Source: Cristatella mucedo
Taxonomy: Eukaryota > Bryozoa > Phylactolaemata > Cristatellidae
Assembly (NCBI GenBank): GCA_009760855.2
Contig: WPIO01000116.1
Coordinates: forward strand, 718,001-778,000
Reading direction: 5' to 3'
Length of the DNA stretch: 60,000 nucleotides
Part shown: one piece after another, positions 9,468 to 19,424 of the stretch
Layout of the letters: the number at the start of each line of letters is the position of its first letter
How positions within the stretch are numbered: position 1 is the stretch's first letter
Notes under the pieces: model-generated
Databases searched by the model: none
Told to the model about the DNA's origin: nothing
Seen by the model: only the letters and a program-made list of their open reading frames with translations
Position numbers and translations under genes: made by a program

Positions 9468-10526
9468 CTAAGCTGGTTGGCGAGCGCTTTGTGGGCGAAT
9501 GTTCACCTGGACCACACCGTGTCCTACTTTGCTTGACCGTCGGTCTATCCAGAGCCGGCAGCCGCTCAGCGCCGCTGTGCGCACGTCCTCGCCGGCGGTG
9601 AGCAGCAGCACTGCGTTCGCAGTAGCGCCCAAGAGCAGGAGCAAATACAGCAATGGCGACCAGTAGTTGGGAGAGGCCGCCGCGTTTTCTTGACAGCCGT
9701 ACATACTGATGATCTGATTGAGCGATGCCGGAGTCGTGAAGACAAGCTGCGACGCCGGAATGACGGCGCAGTGCACAGACGATCGGAGCAACTTCCTGAG
9801 GTGCTTGACGCGCGTCGGCGGAACGACGCCGCCTGCTCCGGCTTGCGACATCGATCGCAAGCTGGCGACGTTTCTTCTCACTTCCGCTATTATGTGATAG
9901 TAGCACTTGGCCATCACTGCGATCGGGACGTATTCGATCAGCGCGAGGCTTAATAGGTACGTCCTATTGGAGTGATCGCCGCTCGGCAGAAGACACACTC
10001 GCCCGCGAGCGTCATAGCCCAGGCGCCCAAGCCGCGCCGCGGGCGGCACTAGAACGACCAGGCATCCCACGCAGAGGACGGCGAGCGTCGCTCGAGCGCC
10101 TCGCAGCGACGCGAAGACGCGTAGCGGAGGCCAGCCGCTCGTCACTGTGACCGCGTAGCGGTTGAGTGCGACGGCGGCCATGATCCAGACGTTCAGGCTG
10201 AGCAGGTAGAGCGTCGCTCCCGCACTGGCAACGCAGTCGACACTCTCGTCGCCCCTGCCCAGCACGAAATTCGCAGCCGCGTAGACCCACGTGACGCACA
10301 GCAGGCCATTGACAGCGGCCTGGCCGGCGAACAGAGTGCAGAAGGCCGACTGGCGGAGCTCCTTGGAGGCGGCGGCGGCCTGCAGAGCGGATGCGCTGAG
10401 CACCAAACCGCCAGTCGCCGTCACGCCGGCGAGAGCAGCTAGTAACTGATGGAAGCTGGCGCCGAGCTCCGCATCGTCTGCCGCCTGGAAAGCCACGTCG
10501 CCGGATGCATTAGTAGGCGTGGTCAT
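9468..10526 (-). CDS. Rhodopsin-family (class A) GPCR, orphan, intronless, 352 aa
   Basis: A seven-transmembrane receptor of the plasma membrane; ligand unknown. Approximate helices: TM1 26-49, TM2 60-85, TM3 98-120, TM4 145-162, TM5 190-213, TM6 245-270, TM7 287-311. Class A hallmarks seen: C98 at the start of TM3 and C178 in extracellular loop 2 (disulfide pair), NRY at 122-124 in place of D/ERY, P201 and Y209 in TM5, a basic third intracellular loop, P266 in TM6, N304 in TM7. N-glycosylation sites are N6 (NAS) and N187 (NRT), both predicted extracellular. Oddities: the TM1 Asn and TM2 Asp are absent (TM2 reads TLFAGQAAVNG, Gln at the Asp position), TM4 lacks Trp, and TM7 has NAVLL for NPxxY. 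The frame is open 37 codons further upstream to 10637. I chose the internal ATG because of its AAAATGA context and because an N-glycosylation site follows at once. A decayed paralogue lies at 17271-18425. The open length is far beyond chance. Confidence 0.85.
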   Translation of the reverse strand: MTTPTNASGDVAFQAADDAELGASFHQLLAALAGVTATGGLVLSASALQAAAASKELRQSAFCTLFAGQAAVNGLLCVTWVYAAANFVLGRGDESVDCVASAGATLYLLSLNVWIMAAVALNRYAVTVTSGWPPLRVFASLRGARATLAVLCVGCLVVLVPPAARLGRLGYDARGRVCLLPSGDHSNRTYLLSLALIEYVPIAVMAKCYYHIIAEVRRNVASLRSMSQAGAGGVVPPTRVKHLRKLLRSSVHCAVIPASQLVFTTPASLNQIISMYGCQENAAASPNYWSPLLYLLLLLGATANAVLLLTAGEDVRTAALSGCRLWIDRRSSKVGHGVVQVNIRPQSARQPA

Positions 10527-10825
10527 TTTGCACCCACGTGCGACTATGGCGGCGGGAATTCGTCGAGCAGACTTCCGGCCCGTTCGCTCGAATTCCGTCG
10601 TGTCAGCGAAGCGAAGAGAAGGCCAAAACGTGAACAAGCGAAAGAAGAAAATGGTGCCGGTTGCTGCGCTGTCTACTGCAGAGCGTGCACGGTTTCACTG
10701 ACGGCGACCTGCAAATGCCGCAGAAACGTCATTGAGCAATGAGAGCGTGCACTTGCAGTTGAAGCGTCGCGCTCGGCTAAGTCACATGAACATCTCAGTG
10801 AGCCCCAGGTTTACTAATGAGCTTG
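10527..10825 (-). promoter_or_regulatory. GPCR 5' flank, conserved upstream of the pseudogene copy
   Basis: This is the region 5' of the GPCR start. Matching blocks in the same order occur 5' of the decayed copy at about 18460-18980, including a GAAGAAAATGG-like block and a CATCTCAGTGAGCCxxGGTTT-like block. It was therefore copied with the gene and may contain its promoter. No TATA box is convincing. Confidence 0.45.
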
Positions 10826-10939
10826 TCTGTATATTAATAAATCTGCATATTATATCTCTATTAATGTGACAATCGTCGAATGCTCGAATGAGTTGAAATC
10901 GTCGAATGCTCGAATGTCGAATGAGTTGAAAAATCTCAT

Positions 10940-11560
10940 GCAAGTACTCGATGCCGTGGACTGTGCCGTTGTCGCAGTTCTGTTTGGATCGTTCAACCGA
11001 CTGCTGGCCGGTCGTGTAAACGTAGCGTGAGCCACTAAACTGCCGGGCAGCATGGTGAGTTGCATGCCCCCGAAAGTTTGAAGCACTTGCAAGTGAGCAA
11101 GAGGTTCACCATGAATCACAGGGTGGAGTCGCGAGAATAAATATATTTGTAAGTGCGCAAGATGCGCAGCCTTCGCGTAACTAAGCAACGAAATCAAGCA
11201 CTAAGCGACGCTGGAGCGAAACGTATTTTCCTTAATGGAAACAACTCTAACAGTTGTTCGACGAAGCTTCCATCCCTCGTCGCATTCGCCGTCTGAGAAT
11301 CCAGATCGTTTCGTGAAGTTGCGTTTGTCTGTTTGAGCGTGAATGCTTCGATTGCAGATGATTTCGCTAACTGCCTACCGTGGTTTCTAGCCGCGGCGGG
11401 GGCTGAGACTATGACGGTCGTGGGACAAGGTCAGGGCATTCACAGCACACTCTGCTGTGAAATGCTCGTTGGCTATTTCAAAACTTGAAACCTTTTCACT
11501 GGTTTTTATTTTCGCTGTTCAATTTATTCGCGGATTTAACTCGTTGCGAGCGCACTCTAA
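10940..11560 (+). repeat. Old diverged copy of array unit A (left part)
   Basis: Aligns by eye, in the same order and strand, with 20815-21435 and its counterparts in A2 and A3. Shared blocks include GTTGTCGCAGT, GGATCGTTCAAxCxACTGCTGG, TATTTGTAAGTGC, GCGTTTGTCTGTTTGA, GGGGCTGAG, GACGGTCGTGG and TGGTTTTTATTTTxGCTGTTCAATTTA. It is far more diverged than A1-A3 are from each other, so the A sequence was already duplicated before the 16-kb array formed. Confidence 0.65.
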
Positions 11561-11899
11561 TGCTACGCTCAGCAATCGCTTGCATCGCGCTTGCAGCATC
11601 CCTGACATTGATCTTCGGTATTAGCATTTCCAATTTGTAAGTTATGCAGCATGCGACGGGCAGCGAAAATGCGTTCTTCGCCGACTCTCTTTAAGCATAG
11701 AAATTAAACAGCTAATAATAATTTTTTTCATAAAGGATCTCACGATACGACTGAAGACTGAAGCTAATCCTTATTGCCATAAATCGGGTATCATAGAATT
11801 CATGGTCTGGCTGACTTACGTTACTCGACATCGCAAAGTTTCAAGAGTAACACTCGATTCATTGCTGCCTCTGTGAAAAGCCTCTAACCTCCGAATGCA
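11561..11899. other. No recognisable feature
   Basis: Lies between two old repeat copies. No reading frame or named repeat was seen. Confidence 0.35.
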
Positions 11900-12480
11900 A
11901 CGCCTATTGGAAGCCCCTGCCTGTACCCGAACCGTTCTAATAAATGAAGTCGGCGCTTCGTTTTAGAGAGCTCAGTGAAGCAGGCTCGTCCTGCAGCGTC
12001 GCGTTGCACGAATTGCGTTTACATAACCATGACGTCACGTTCTCTAGGAGTGCAATGGCTCAATGAGAACATTTTTAGCCGAGCAGAAACCGACCACAAA
12101 TGTCCGTTGGGAATTCGGCTCCAGCTGCCTTTACACCGGAAAAAATCCATAACGGCAGTACGGGAGCAATCTGCTCGCCTGAAATAGCCATCTTGATGGC
12201 TCGGGTTCCGGCAGCCAATCACTGCAAGGGGACTGCTCGTGACTTCCCTCGAAGCCCAAAAGGAAATTACGATAATCTAGCCGAGACGGAACTAAGAAGC
12301 TAGTTAAAGAGTTTGCAAGCCACCGTAGGAGGCAGTTCACAAACTGAGATAGGGATCGGATGTGATGGCTACCTGTAAAAGCAGTCTTCTTAACGAAGCT
12401 TTTGAAATTTAGGCATCTATCGAAAACGCCACCTTGATAGCGAGCACGCCGTGATGGTCGCACAGCAGCATCACCGATTT
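11900..12480 (+). repeat. Old diverged copy of array unit C pieces
   Basis: 12000-12240 matches 34330-34600 and its C2 counterpart 51075-51330 (GCACGAATTGCxTTTA, AACGAGAACAxTTTTxACCG, GCAATCTGC). 12330-12480 matches 32370-32500 and 49125-49230 (TAATGAAGC, TGAAATTTA). In C1 these two pieces lie 2 kb apart and in the other order, so this is a rearranged ancestral copy. Confidence 0.5.
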
Positions 12481-12594
12481 AAAGAGCAAAGCTTTTTAGT
12501 CAAGCCATACGCTTGCGGTGTCTTATGAGTAGCAGTTTCGTTGTATTGTCGTTTATTTTAAGGAAACATGCCGACATTGGGGATTGAATGTCTG

Positions 12595-12960
12595 CAAGGC
12601 AAGCATTCAGTTTTTCAGTCGCTGCAAAAGATTCCGACGTCTGAGTGAATTATACAACTGAGTAGCGTCATTATATAAGTGATATCCTACTCCGCGGGCC
12701 TGCATCGCTTTTTCCAAAGGTTGGGTACAAATGGAGAACAGCAAACGACATAGGATGGACTCTTGAGAGACTCCACAGGTTAATGGTCTGTTGAATGAGA
12801 CCTGACCCCTCACACGACATGGATTGAACTCGATCGGACAAGTACAATTTAAACCGTGCCAGTGACTCGTCTTCCAAACCGATCGTGAATCTTAATCATT
12901 CAAGTAGGATATCGTAAACGATGGTCTCGAATCAGAGAAAGCAACGAAGATAATAACTTA
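12595..12960 (-). mobile_element. LINE reverse transcriptase fragment
   Basis: Minus-strand frames together show the RT core: LARFKLYLSDRVQS, then a one-base frameshift, GVSQESILCRLLFSI (the G-V-P-Q-G-S-V-L-G-P motif, altered), and YNDATQLYNSL (the Y-A-D-D-T-Q-L-Y active-site motif with the catalytic Asp pair damaged). It is clearly an inactive copy of the CR1/L2/Jockey group. The sequence differs from L2-A and may belong to L2-B or a third family. Confidence 0.75.
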
Positions 12961-14136
12961 TTGGAAAGCGACAAAGAAGTAGATTGCACAATTCTGAATT
13001 CTTGAGATAAGCTCAAAAGTAAAAGCTATTGTATAACTGTACATGATAACAAACGTTTTCCAATCTAAGAGCCTTATTCTAAAGAGCGGTATTAAAGCCT
13101 AGCAGTCTCTCACTACCACTTCAAGGCGGCGGGCAAAACAAACAATTTTCTTCATAGCTCTAACCGCGACCTGTGTCCGTTCAGTGAAACTATCTGGCTC
13201 AGTCTCACTAATCGCTACACCAGCCCCAACAAAGATACTCTAATAGTGACGACTCTATAATCACGGTGGTACCCAGCCAGCTTTTACTGCAGAGTAGACG
13301 GAAAAGGATTAATTTATCTCAATCAGTTATCGGCTAAATATTGGAAACAAATGATATAGCGGCGAAGGAAAACTCGGCGTTTTAGCACTATTTTTGAGCT
13401 GGCGTCTAGAAATCGTTCACATTACCTTATTTCTGGAGGAGTACGATGTGCTGTCCACCAGAGCAACGACGCTAAGAAAGGAAGAATGAAGAATACACGG
13501 CTACTTGTCACGTTATATTGGTCTTGCAAAAAATTAGTGCATTAGGCATGCACAAAAGCCCAGCTCGACCAACGCAGAGGAAATCGCCAGCTTGCATTTT
13601 TCTAACCTCCCAGTGCAGAGCTGACAAAGAGAGCTCATCCTTTGGCGTTGCTCGGCTGACGTGATTTTAATTACTGGCGCACACAGGAAAATCAATAGAC
13701 TATTTTTAACGCGCTCCGCTGCGAAAGCTGTCCACATTATCTGACAGCTCTACATCACAAAGAGCAATGCAACCGTGCACTAAAGTGTCTTCGCAAATCA
13801 CGTGCTCGGAAACAAATTTGTGACAATGAGGTGATAAAAAACTGTAACAGTGAAAGGAAAATAGTTGCACGATGAAGGATCAGCCGCACCGACAGGAATG
13901 CCTGCGATATCTTTGACTTCGCCAGTTTGTTCTCATAGTCGTTCTCATAATCAAAACGTATGCACTTCGTATTGGGTCATTCGATATCTGGATATTCAAT
14001 GGCGCTTGCCGTTCCTAGTTCTACGAAGAAACAACGCCTTGAGTTGCTCTACCTGCTGAATGGATCGTTGCGATCGGTGCACGATCCCACTAAACGGGTC
14101 ACCGGTCTCCAAGGGTACATCAAAAATTGCAAAGCG
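12961..14136. other. No recognisable feature
   Basis: Only short frames without motifs. No repeat shared with the rest of the window was found. Confidence 0.35.
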
Positions 14137-14187
14137 GCAGAGCACATTAGTGAGCAGAGCAAACTAGTGAGCAGAGCACATTAGCTC
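14137..14187. repeat. 17-bp tandem repeat, three units
   Basis: Three units begin GCAGAGC and continue ACATTAGTGA, AAACTAGTGA and ACATTAGCTC. Confidence 0.6.
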
Positions 14188-14337
14188 GCTCCTCAGTATT
14201 TTCTTACGTGCAATATGCTGCCGAAAAACTGCCCTGTCGTAGCGAATAGGATTTAGGCTGCAGAACCATGGCGAACGGTTGTCATCTGCCAGCTGCTCCA
14301 TCTAATGCGTCTCCGTGCCTCTATTGCTACGTAAGAA

Positions 14338-14420
14338 ATGAAAATATAAAAGGTAAAAAAATAATAAAAAATAATGATAAAAAATTAAAGAAATGAATAA
14401 GATTCACTTTGCAAGTGAAT
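14338..14420. repeat. A-rich low-complexity tract and short palindrome
   Basis: 14338-14400 is a run of A-rich sequence with scattered T. It abuts ATTCACTT-TGC-AAGTGAAT (14402-14420), an 8-bp-arm palindrome. The AAGTGAATTTATT end resembles an L2-A tail junction, so this may be a relic of one. Confidence 0.4.
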
Positions 14421-14805
14421 TTATTGCAGCTGGCGTTATAGAAAATGAGGTTTTAAATGTCTGTCTTCTTGAGAAGATCTTCGCTGAGTTCTGGGCGCTG
14501 CTCCAGACAGCGTGGGGCCCAAATTGCCGTCTGGACTAAACCAGAAAACAGAAAAAAGAAGGCTACTGAGGTTGAAAACCTCCATACGCATTGCAGTACC
14601 CGGTGATTAAAAATTGGGAAAAGTATTTGGCAGCTCTCGGTCACGAGTGTTGTATTCCTTTGGTGTCAGGCCGCTAAGCCATATGAATTGGATTCGAAAT
14701 ACGTTGTGTAACAGAGCTGCTCAGATAGCGCCAAGCAGCAGTAGCTCCGGAGAGCGAGCCAGGCCATCTGAGCGCGGATGGACTGCCGTATCTTGTCTTC
14801 GATAA

Positions 14806-15117
14806 TTAGGATGCTTCTGGGATGGCTTCGATGCTGTCGTCAGTAGGAGTACCGGACATGAATGCGGCCTCGATCCATATTGGCTCGTTTGGGTCAACGT
14901 CTAAAGGCTCCAAGAGCTGCCGCAAGTCGCGAGGCGAGGTCTGCGCAGCAGTGACCAGAGTTGCTGAAGTTGCATCAATTTGCACTAGCCAAGACAAGAG
15001 CAGCGGACGCTTCTCGCTTCGAGCAGCTACCGCCGCCAGGCGCTCGCGGCGCAGCGTGCAGCAGCAGCAGCAGCGGCAGCGGGTAGATTGCGTGCGACAC
15101 GAAAAGCGCTTGAATAT
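14806..15117 (-). CDS. Possible terminal coding exon of an unidentified gene
   Basis: The minus-strand frame is open for 103 codons, from just after a TGA at 15118-15120 to a TAA at 14806-14808. I do not recognise the protein. The last ~60 codons look coding-like: many codons have purine first and pyrimidine third, and the peptide is acidic and well mixed (for example LEPLDVDPNEPIW, then SGTPTDDSIEAIPEAS at the C terminus). The first ~40 codons run through a CTG-repeat stretch (CCCCC) and are probably upstream of a splice acceptor. No ATG fits as a start, so if real this is a 3' exon whose partner exons are not visible. The plus strand also has a 115-codon frame here, including polyglutamine, so chance cannot be excluded. 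Confidence 0.3.
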   Translation of the reverse strand: MFKRFSCRTQSTRCRCCCCCTLRRERLAAVAARSEKRPLLLSWLVQIDATSATLVTAAQTSPRDLRQLLEPLDVDPNEPIWIEAAFMSGTPTDDSIEAIPEAS

Positions 15118-15304
15118 TCAGAGTCTGGTTGGTTCTCTGGAGGTTAGGCCTCGATCGTGCATGCGATAGAAGCCCGATTATGACATTGTGCATAGCAGTT
15201 GAGGCGCGCCCGCTTGTTGTCGTGAATCCCTTTGAGAGTTCTCTGCCCTGGTTTCCGCCTCGATCCAGGTCTGGCGAAGTCGTCGGCTCGCGCCCGGCGG
15301 CGTA

Positions 15305-15356
15305 TGTGAAGCGCCTGAAAAGACCTTAAGATCTCTTAGGGCACTACGCAAGTGAA
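15305..15356 (+). mobile_element. L2-A 3' hairpin remnant ending in (CA)n
   Basis: GAAGCGCCTGAAAAGACCTT and CTTAGGGCACTACGCAAGTG correspond to the two sides of the L2-A 3' hairpin, followed by the AAGTGAATT end where other copies carry (ATT)n. Here a long (CA)n follows instead. Confidence 0.6.
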
Positions 15357-15516
<160 letters not shown>

Positions 15517-15539
15517 GTTATAGAGGTGCAAGCAAAAAT

Positions 15540-17184
15540 AAAGTGAATAATAGCATGCAACTAAATGGATTTTGAAAGGACACGAGGCTTTTTTTGATGC
15601 CGATGCAGTAAACAGCATTTCAAGTGGTGGCCAAAAGTGGATAAGGCTGCGGACATTATTACGACAGTGCTGAATATCGGGGTCAGTATACTAACTCTGT
15701 GTCTCAGCACAGAACTGGTTCGATGTTGCAGTTACGCCTTTGCTGTTCAGACGACCTACCGAGTTTCTGTTTAATACCTAGACTATTTTAAAGCGCGTGA
15801 TGGATATAACGCCAACCTTGTTTAACAGCTCGTATAATACAACAATATCTCAGAAAAATACGCTTCTAATTAGAGTCGTAAGCAATATTGCACAATTAAA
15901 ATCTGTTTTAAACGTGAAACTTGGACTATTCGGACTTAACATAGACGTCTGGATGTTTCTAGCCAAGAAATAAACTATAAACTGGAGTGCCTTATTCTGG
16001 ATTGTTTTAGTGAGCAACAAAGTAGTGTCGCCGCTGTCGCCCATGTGTCAGGCAAAGAGAACATGCCTTCGTTCAATTTTCCGTGCAAAAGTCACTAACG
16101 CCCTAACCTAATTCTAAGTTTCAGGTTCCACCATGCATGTCGCGCTGTAGCAGCTGTGCTAGTAAGTAGCTGCAGACGTTGCCCACAGACTCCTGCGGCC
16201 ACAAGAGAAGAAGAGGCGGAATCTACTGCGACACATAAGTGATGACCGCGAATGAAGTTTGACCTTTGACCTCTGATTTAAGCGTCCTTCTGCAGCAACT
16301 TCGAACTGAACTAGTGCTGCGAGGATCAAGCGTAGTTCGGAAACAGAAAGATGCTTCGTTTGCTGGAAAAAGTGGTCGAGCCATCAGCACAGTTTGATTA
16401 TAAGAGGCAACTTGACAATGGTCATGAAGTTATTTGGACCTGGCTGGTCTTCTCTCCCTCAAAACAGTAGGAATATGTGCCCGGTGTAAACAACCAGCTG
16501 CCGATGGCGGGTACGGCGGCTGAGGGGAAAGGGATAGCACGATGGAAGTACAGTCGGCGTGAACGACTCTGTTCCAGCGTGGCACCGACTTATAGTTCGC
16601 ACGAGCGGGTCAAGGACGTCTGGAGGCCAAGAGCTCGATTTGCACTGTCGTGTGGACTAAGGTTGCGTTGCATGGTGTCGCTTAATGTACGGCTGACGTC
16701 GCTGGCACGCACGGCTGACGGGCGGACCCATATTAATAGCCTGAAAAAAACGTGGCCGATTTTACTATTGACTGTCTCTGGCAAGACAAAATGTACTGAG
16801 CAAAATACAACGGAATCAAACAAAACAATCCTACCACCGAGGCTCATTATCAAAATTATCGTCCATGGCGAGCACAACATACACGCGAGCGTGCGATATG
16901 CACTGAAGAGATTTTTTCAAAGTAGGAGCATCATTGATCTGCACGTAGTATTTAACTGTTCAATCGTTAGCCGACCCCGAGCGCTGCTTGCGCCCATGGT
17001 CAACGCGATGGGCAGTTCGCACTCTGTGAGCGGGTGAAGAATTGGCTTTACTAGCGAGCGCTGTGGGTCTCACCGGACTAGTCGAGGGTGGTTCGATCGA
17101 TATCAACCTTCGATGCGTTCGGCAGCGTTCGATTTACCGGCGGAATTCACTTGTTGACACATTTTTCCTAGAGTCGCGCGTACT
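15540..17184. other. No confident feature
   Basis: The longest frame is 186 codons (16477-17037, plus). It has no recognisable motif or signal peptide, and one frame of that length is about what chance gives in 60 kb. Nothing else was identified. Confidence 0.35.
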
Positions 17185-17240
17185 ATTTGGTCTTTATGAC
17201 TTTGTGGAGTTACTGACGGAGATACATACAAAGCAGCAGT
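17185..17240 (+). mobile_element. L2-B 3' end scrap
   Basis: GTCTTTATGACTTTGTGGAG, a TTACTGACGGAGATACATAC stretch and a short tail match the extreme 3' end of L2-B as at 33225-33250. Confidence 0.5.
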
Positions 17241-17648
17241 TGCGGTGCATTTCTTAGCGTGCTGATTGACCTAACTTCGGGCTTGCTCAGCTGCTTGGTG
17301 AGCGAATGACGGCACGGTGCGCAGCCTGAGTAACTTCCTGCGGTAACTTCCGAGCAACTTCCTGCGGCGCTTGACGCGCGTCGTTGGAACGACGCCGCCT
17401 GCTCCGGCTTGCGACAGCGACCGCAAGCTGGCGACGTTTCTTCTCACTTCCGCTAGCATGTGGTAGTAGCACTTGGCCGTCCCGTCCCTGTGATTGGAAT
17501 GTACGCGATCAGGTCGAGGCTGTAGAAGTACATCTGATTGCCACGATTGCCGCTCGCCAGAAAACGCACGCATTTGCTCACTAACGTCGCTGCCCCAGCG
17601 CCGCGGGCTGCACTAGAAAGACCAGGCATCTCACGCAGAGGGCGGCGA

Positions 17649-17680
17649 GCGACGCCTCGACGCCTCGACGCCTCGACGTC
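17649..17680. repeat. 9-bp tandem expansion in the GPCR pseudogene
   Basis: The CGACGCCT unit repeats about four times. The intact gene has no such run at the matching place, so it arose after duplication. Confidence 0.7.
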
Positions 17681-17756
17681 AGGTCACCGCAGCTCGTCGC
17701 TGTGGCCTGTGAGCTGCGGTGTTTGAGGGCCGCGACGGCCACGATCAGGACGCGCT

Positions 17757-18100
17757 CTCATGTAATTAGATATAGATGGCGGCAGCGAGCAACCATAATT
17801 AAGGTATCGAGATAATGTTTGCGTCAGCTGAGGCTGCTGCCGGCGTGGTTGCTTTGATCGTGCAGGGGACCGGCTCTCCTCTGTGGGCTACCTGTTGTGT
17901 GCACCCTAGAGGAGTTTGGGCTCGTGTAATTATTTGCACGCCCTTGGGCGTCGAGAGTTGCGAGGCCGACGGGGGAAGAGAGAGCGTCGCTGGGGAAAGT
18001 GGGCGGACGGCCGAGCCGTTGGCGCTGTCTCGCTGCGAGCCGTCTCCAGGGGAGGTAGCTCGCTGTGTAATGAAGTGACTTTTTCGCACTGTCACCTAAA
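17757..18100. mobile_element. Insertion of about 0.34 kb in the GPCR pseudogene, type unknown
   Basis: Homology to the intact GPCR stops near 17755 (GATCAGGACGCGCTC) and resumes near 18103 (CGATCGCTCCCGCGCTGG). The inserted sequence is G+C rich in its middle, has no copy elsewhere in the window, and shows no obvious terminal inverted repeat, A/B box or A-rich tail. Confidence 0.55.
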
Positions 18101-18425
18101 GCCGATCGCTCCCGCGCTGGCAGCGCGGGCGACACTTTAGTCGCCCCGGCCCAGGCACCATGTACGCGACTCACAGCAGGCCATTAATTAACCGCCGCGT
18201 GGTCGGCGAGCTGCTAGCGGCTTGCGGCTTGCGGCGAGCGGCGAGCAGTACTGGAGGAGCTCTATGGATGTGGCCGTGGCCCGCAGGCCACAGAGTTGCG
18301 GGCCGCATGCGCCAAACCGGCGAGAGCCACTAGCAGCTGCCGGAAGCTGACGCTGAGCTCCGCGTCATTCGCCACCTGGGACGCCTCGTCGGCAGATGCG
18401 TCAGCATTTACGGTGCACGACCGCC

Positions 18426-18980
18426 TGAAGGACTAGTTACTTGCACAAACTTCTGACTTGTTCGCGTAGAACTCCGTCATCAGCGAAACGAAGCGAAGGC
18501 CGAATCACTTAACGAGTTGAGGAGGAAAAATGGCGTCGCGTGCAGTGACGTCTGCCGCAGAGCTGAAATAGCCTACGACCGCGATCTGCAAAATCGCTGT
18601 GACGTCATGAGCGGCAAGAGCTCGCGAACGTGTAGGTGTCGCATTGCGATGGGCGGCGACAACAGCTTAAGCGAATATTTCAATGACCCAGGAGCTCCTT
18701 CTGCGCATATTTGAATGACTGCTGTGACGTAGTGGCATTAGCAGATGCTCGCGAAAATCGTGGTAAATGTCATGCAGCTTCTGCTTCTTTGTCTCTCCGC
18801 GGCACGTGAAAAATTATTGCGTCAGACACTGCGCCGTCCACCGCCATCCACCACAGTGCTAACGGAGCCCAAGAGGCTGGTTTGAAAATGCCACGGTGAC
18901 TCAGTCGGGAACGCGCACTAGCAGATGTCGCATCGCGCTCAGCTAGATCGTGTGAATATCTCAATGAGCCTAGGTTTTCT
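18426..18980 (-). pseudogene. 5' flank of the GPCR pseudogene
   Basis: Block-wise similarity to 10530-10825 upstream of the intact GPCR, including a GAAGGCC block, a GACGTCA/AACGTCA region and CAATGAGCCTAGGTTT. It shows that the duplication included the upstream region. A locally duplicated CGTGxGAATATCTCAATGA-like segment appears twice (about 18670 and 18950). Confidence 0.5.
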
Positions 18981-19424
18981 TCAGTGTTTCTGAATAGATA
19001 CCAGGCTATTCATATAGCCAAACTGGCCAATGCCCGCGAACAATCTTTGAAAAATTTCTTGTGGCATCAGCTTCTAACTCAGTATCTTCGGCACGTTGCT
19101 GCTTAAGTGACCGACAAATCTCTTCCGCTTTGGGAGTTTGTTCGTGCTTCTGCTCCCCAGTCTTTCCCCTATCTTGTTGCTATCGAGAGCACCGTTTCTT
19201 TTCAGCTTCTACTGACATAGCATCTTGATTGGTACTCTTTCAGGTAACCTACTCGCTGCGAATTTGGGTCTACTGTCAATTCGCAGCCATTTTAACACAC
19301 TGGTAAAACGGCACTTTAAATTAAGCAGCCAGATTTTAAAACCCAACTTCGCAACGCCAAGTGGTAGCTGGTAAACACCGAAAGCGTCTGCGGTCGCTTC
19401 GCGTTTAATACTATTGCTACTACC
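18981..19424. other. No recognisable feature
   Basis: No motif-bearing frame and no shared repeat. Confidence 0.35.

Larger units (their letters stand above)
17271..18425 (-). pseudogene. Decayed paralogue of the GPCR at 9468-10526
   Basis: Colinear minus-strand similarity to the intact receptor. 17340-17485 retains CYYHMLAEVRRNV and SQAGAGGVVPTTRV (end of TM5 and loop 3). About 17590-17750 matches TM4 and the end of TM3. About 18105-18200 matches the TM2-TM3 region. About 18330-18410 matches the N terminus. It is broken by frameshifts, a duplicated GTAACTTCC stretch near 17335-17350 followed by loss of the TM6-TM7 end, a 9-bp expansion at 17649-17680, and a foreign insert at about 17757-18100. 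The start codon context is not preserved. It was a tandem duplicate in the same orientation about 7.8 kb away and is no longer functional as this receptor. Confidence 0.8.

Noticed and set aside
9460-9906. 148-codon frame on the minus strand overlapping the GPCR
   Set aside because: It is an alternative-frame shadow of the GPCR gene with no features of its own. The same applies to 9690-9953, 10012-10299 and 10449-10742.
16477-17037. 186-codon plus-strand frame
   Set aside because: No motif, no homologue recognised, basic and unordered composition. About one frame of this length is expected by chance in 60 kb of six-frame sequence.
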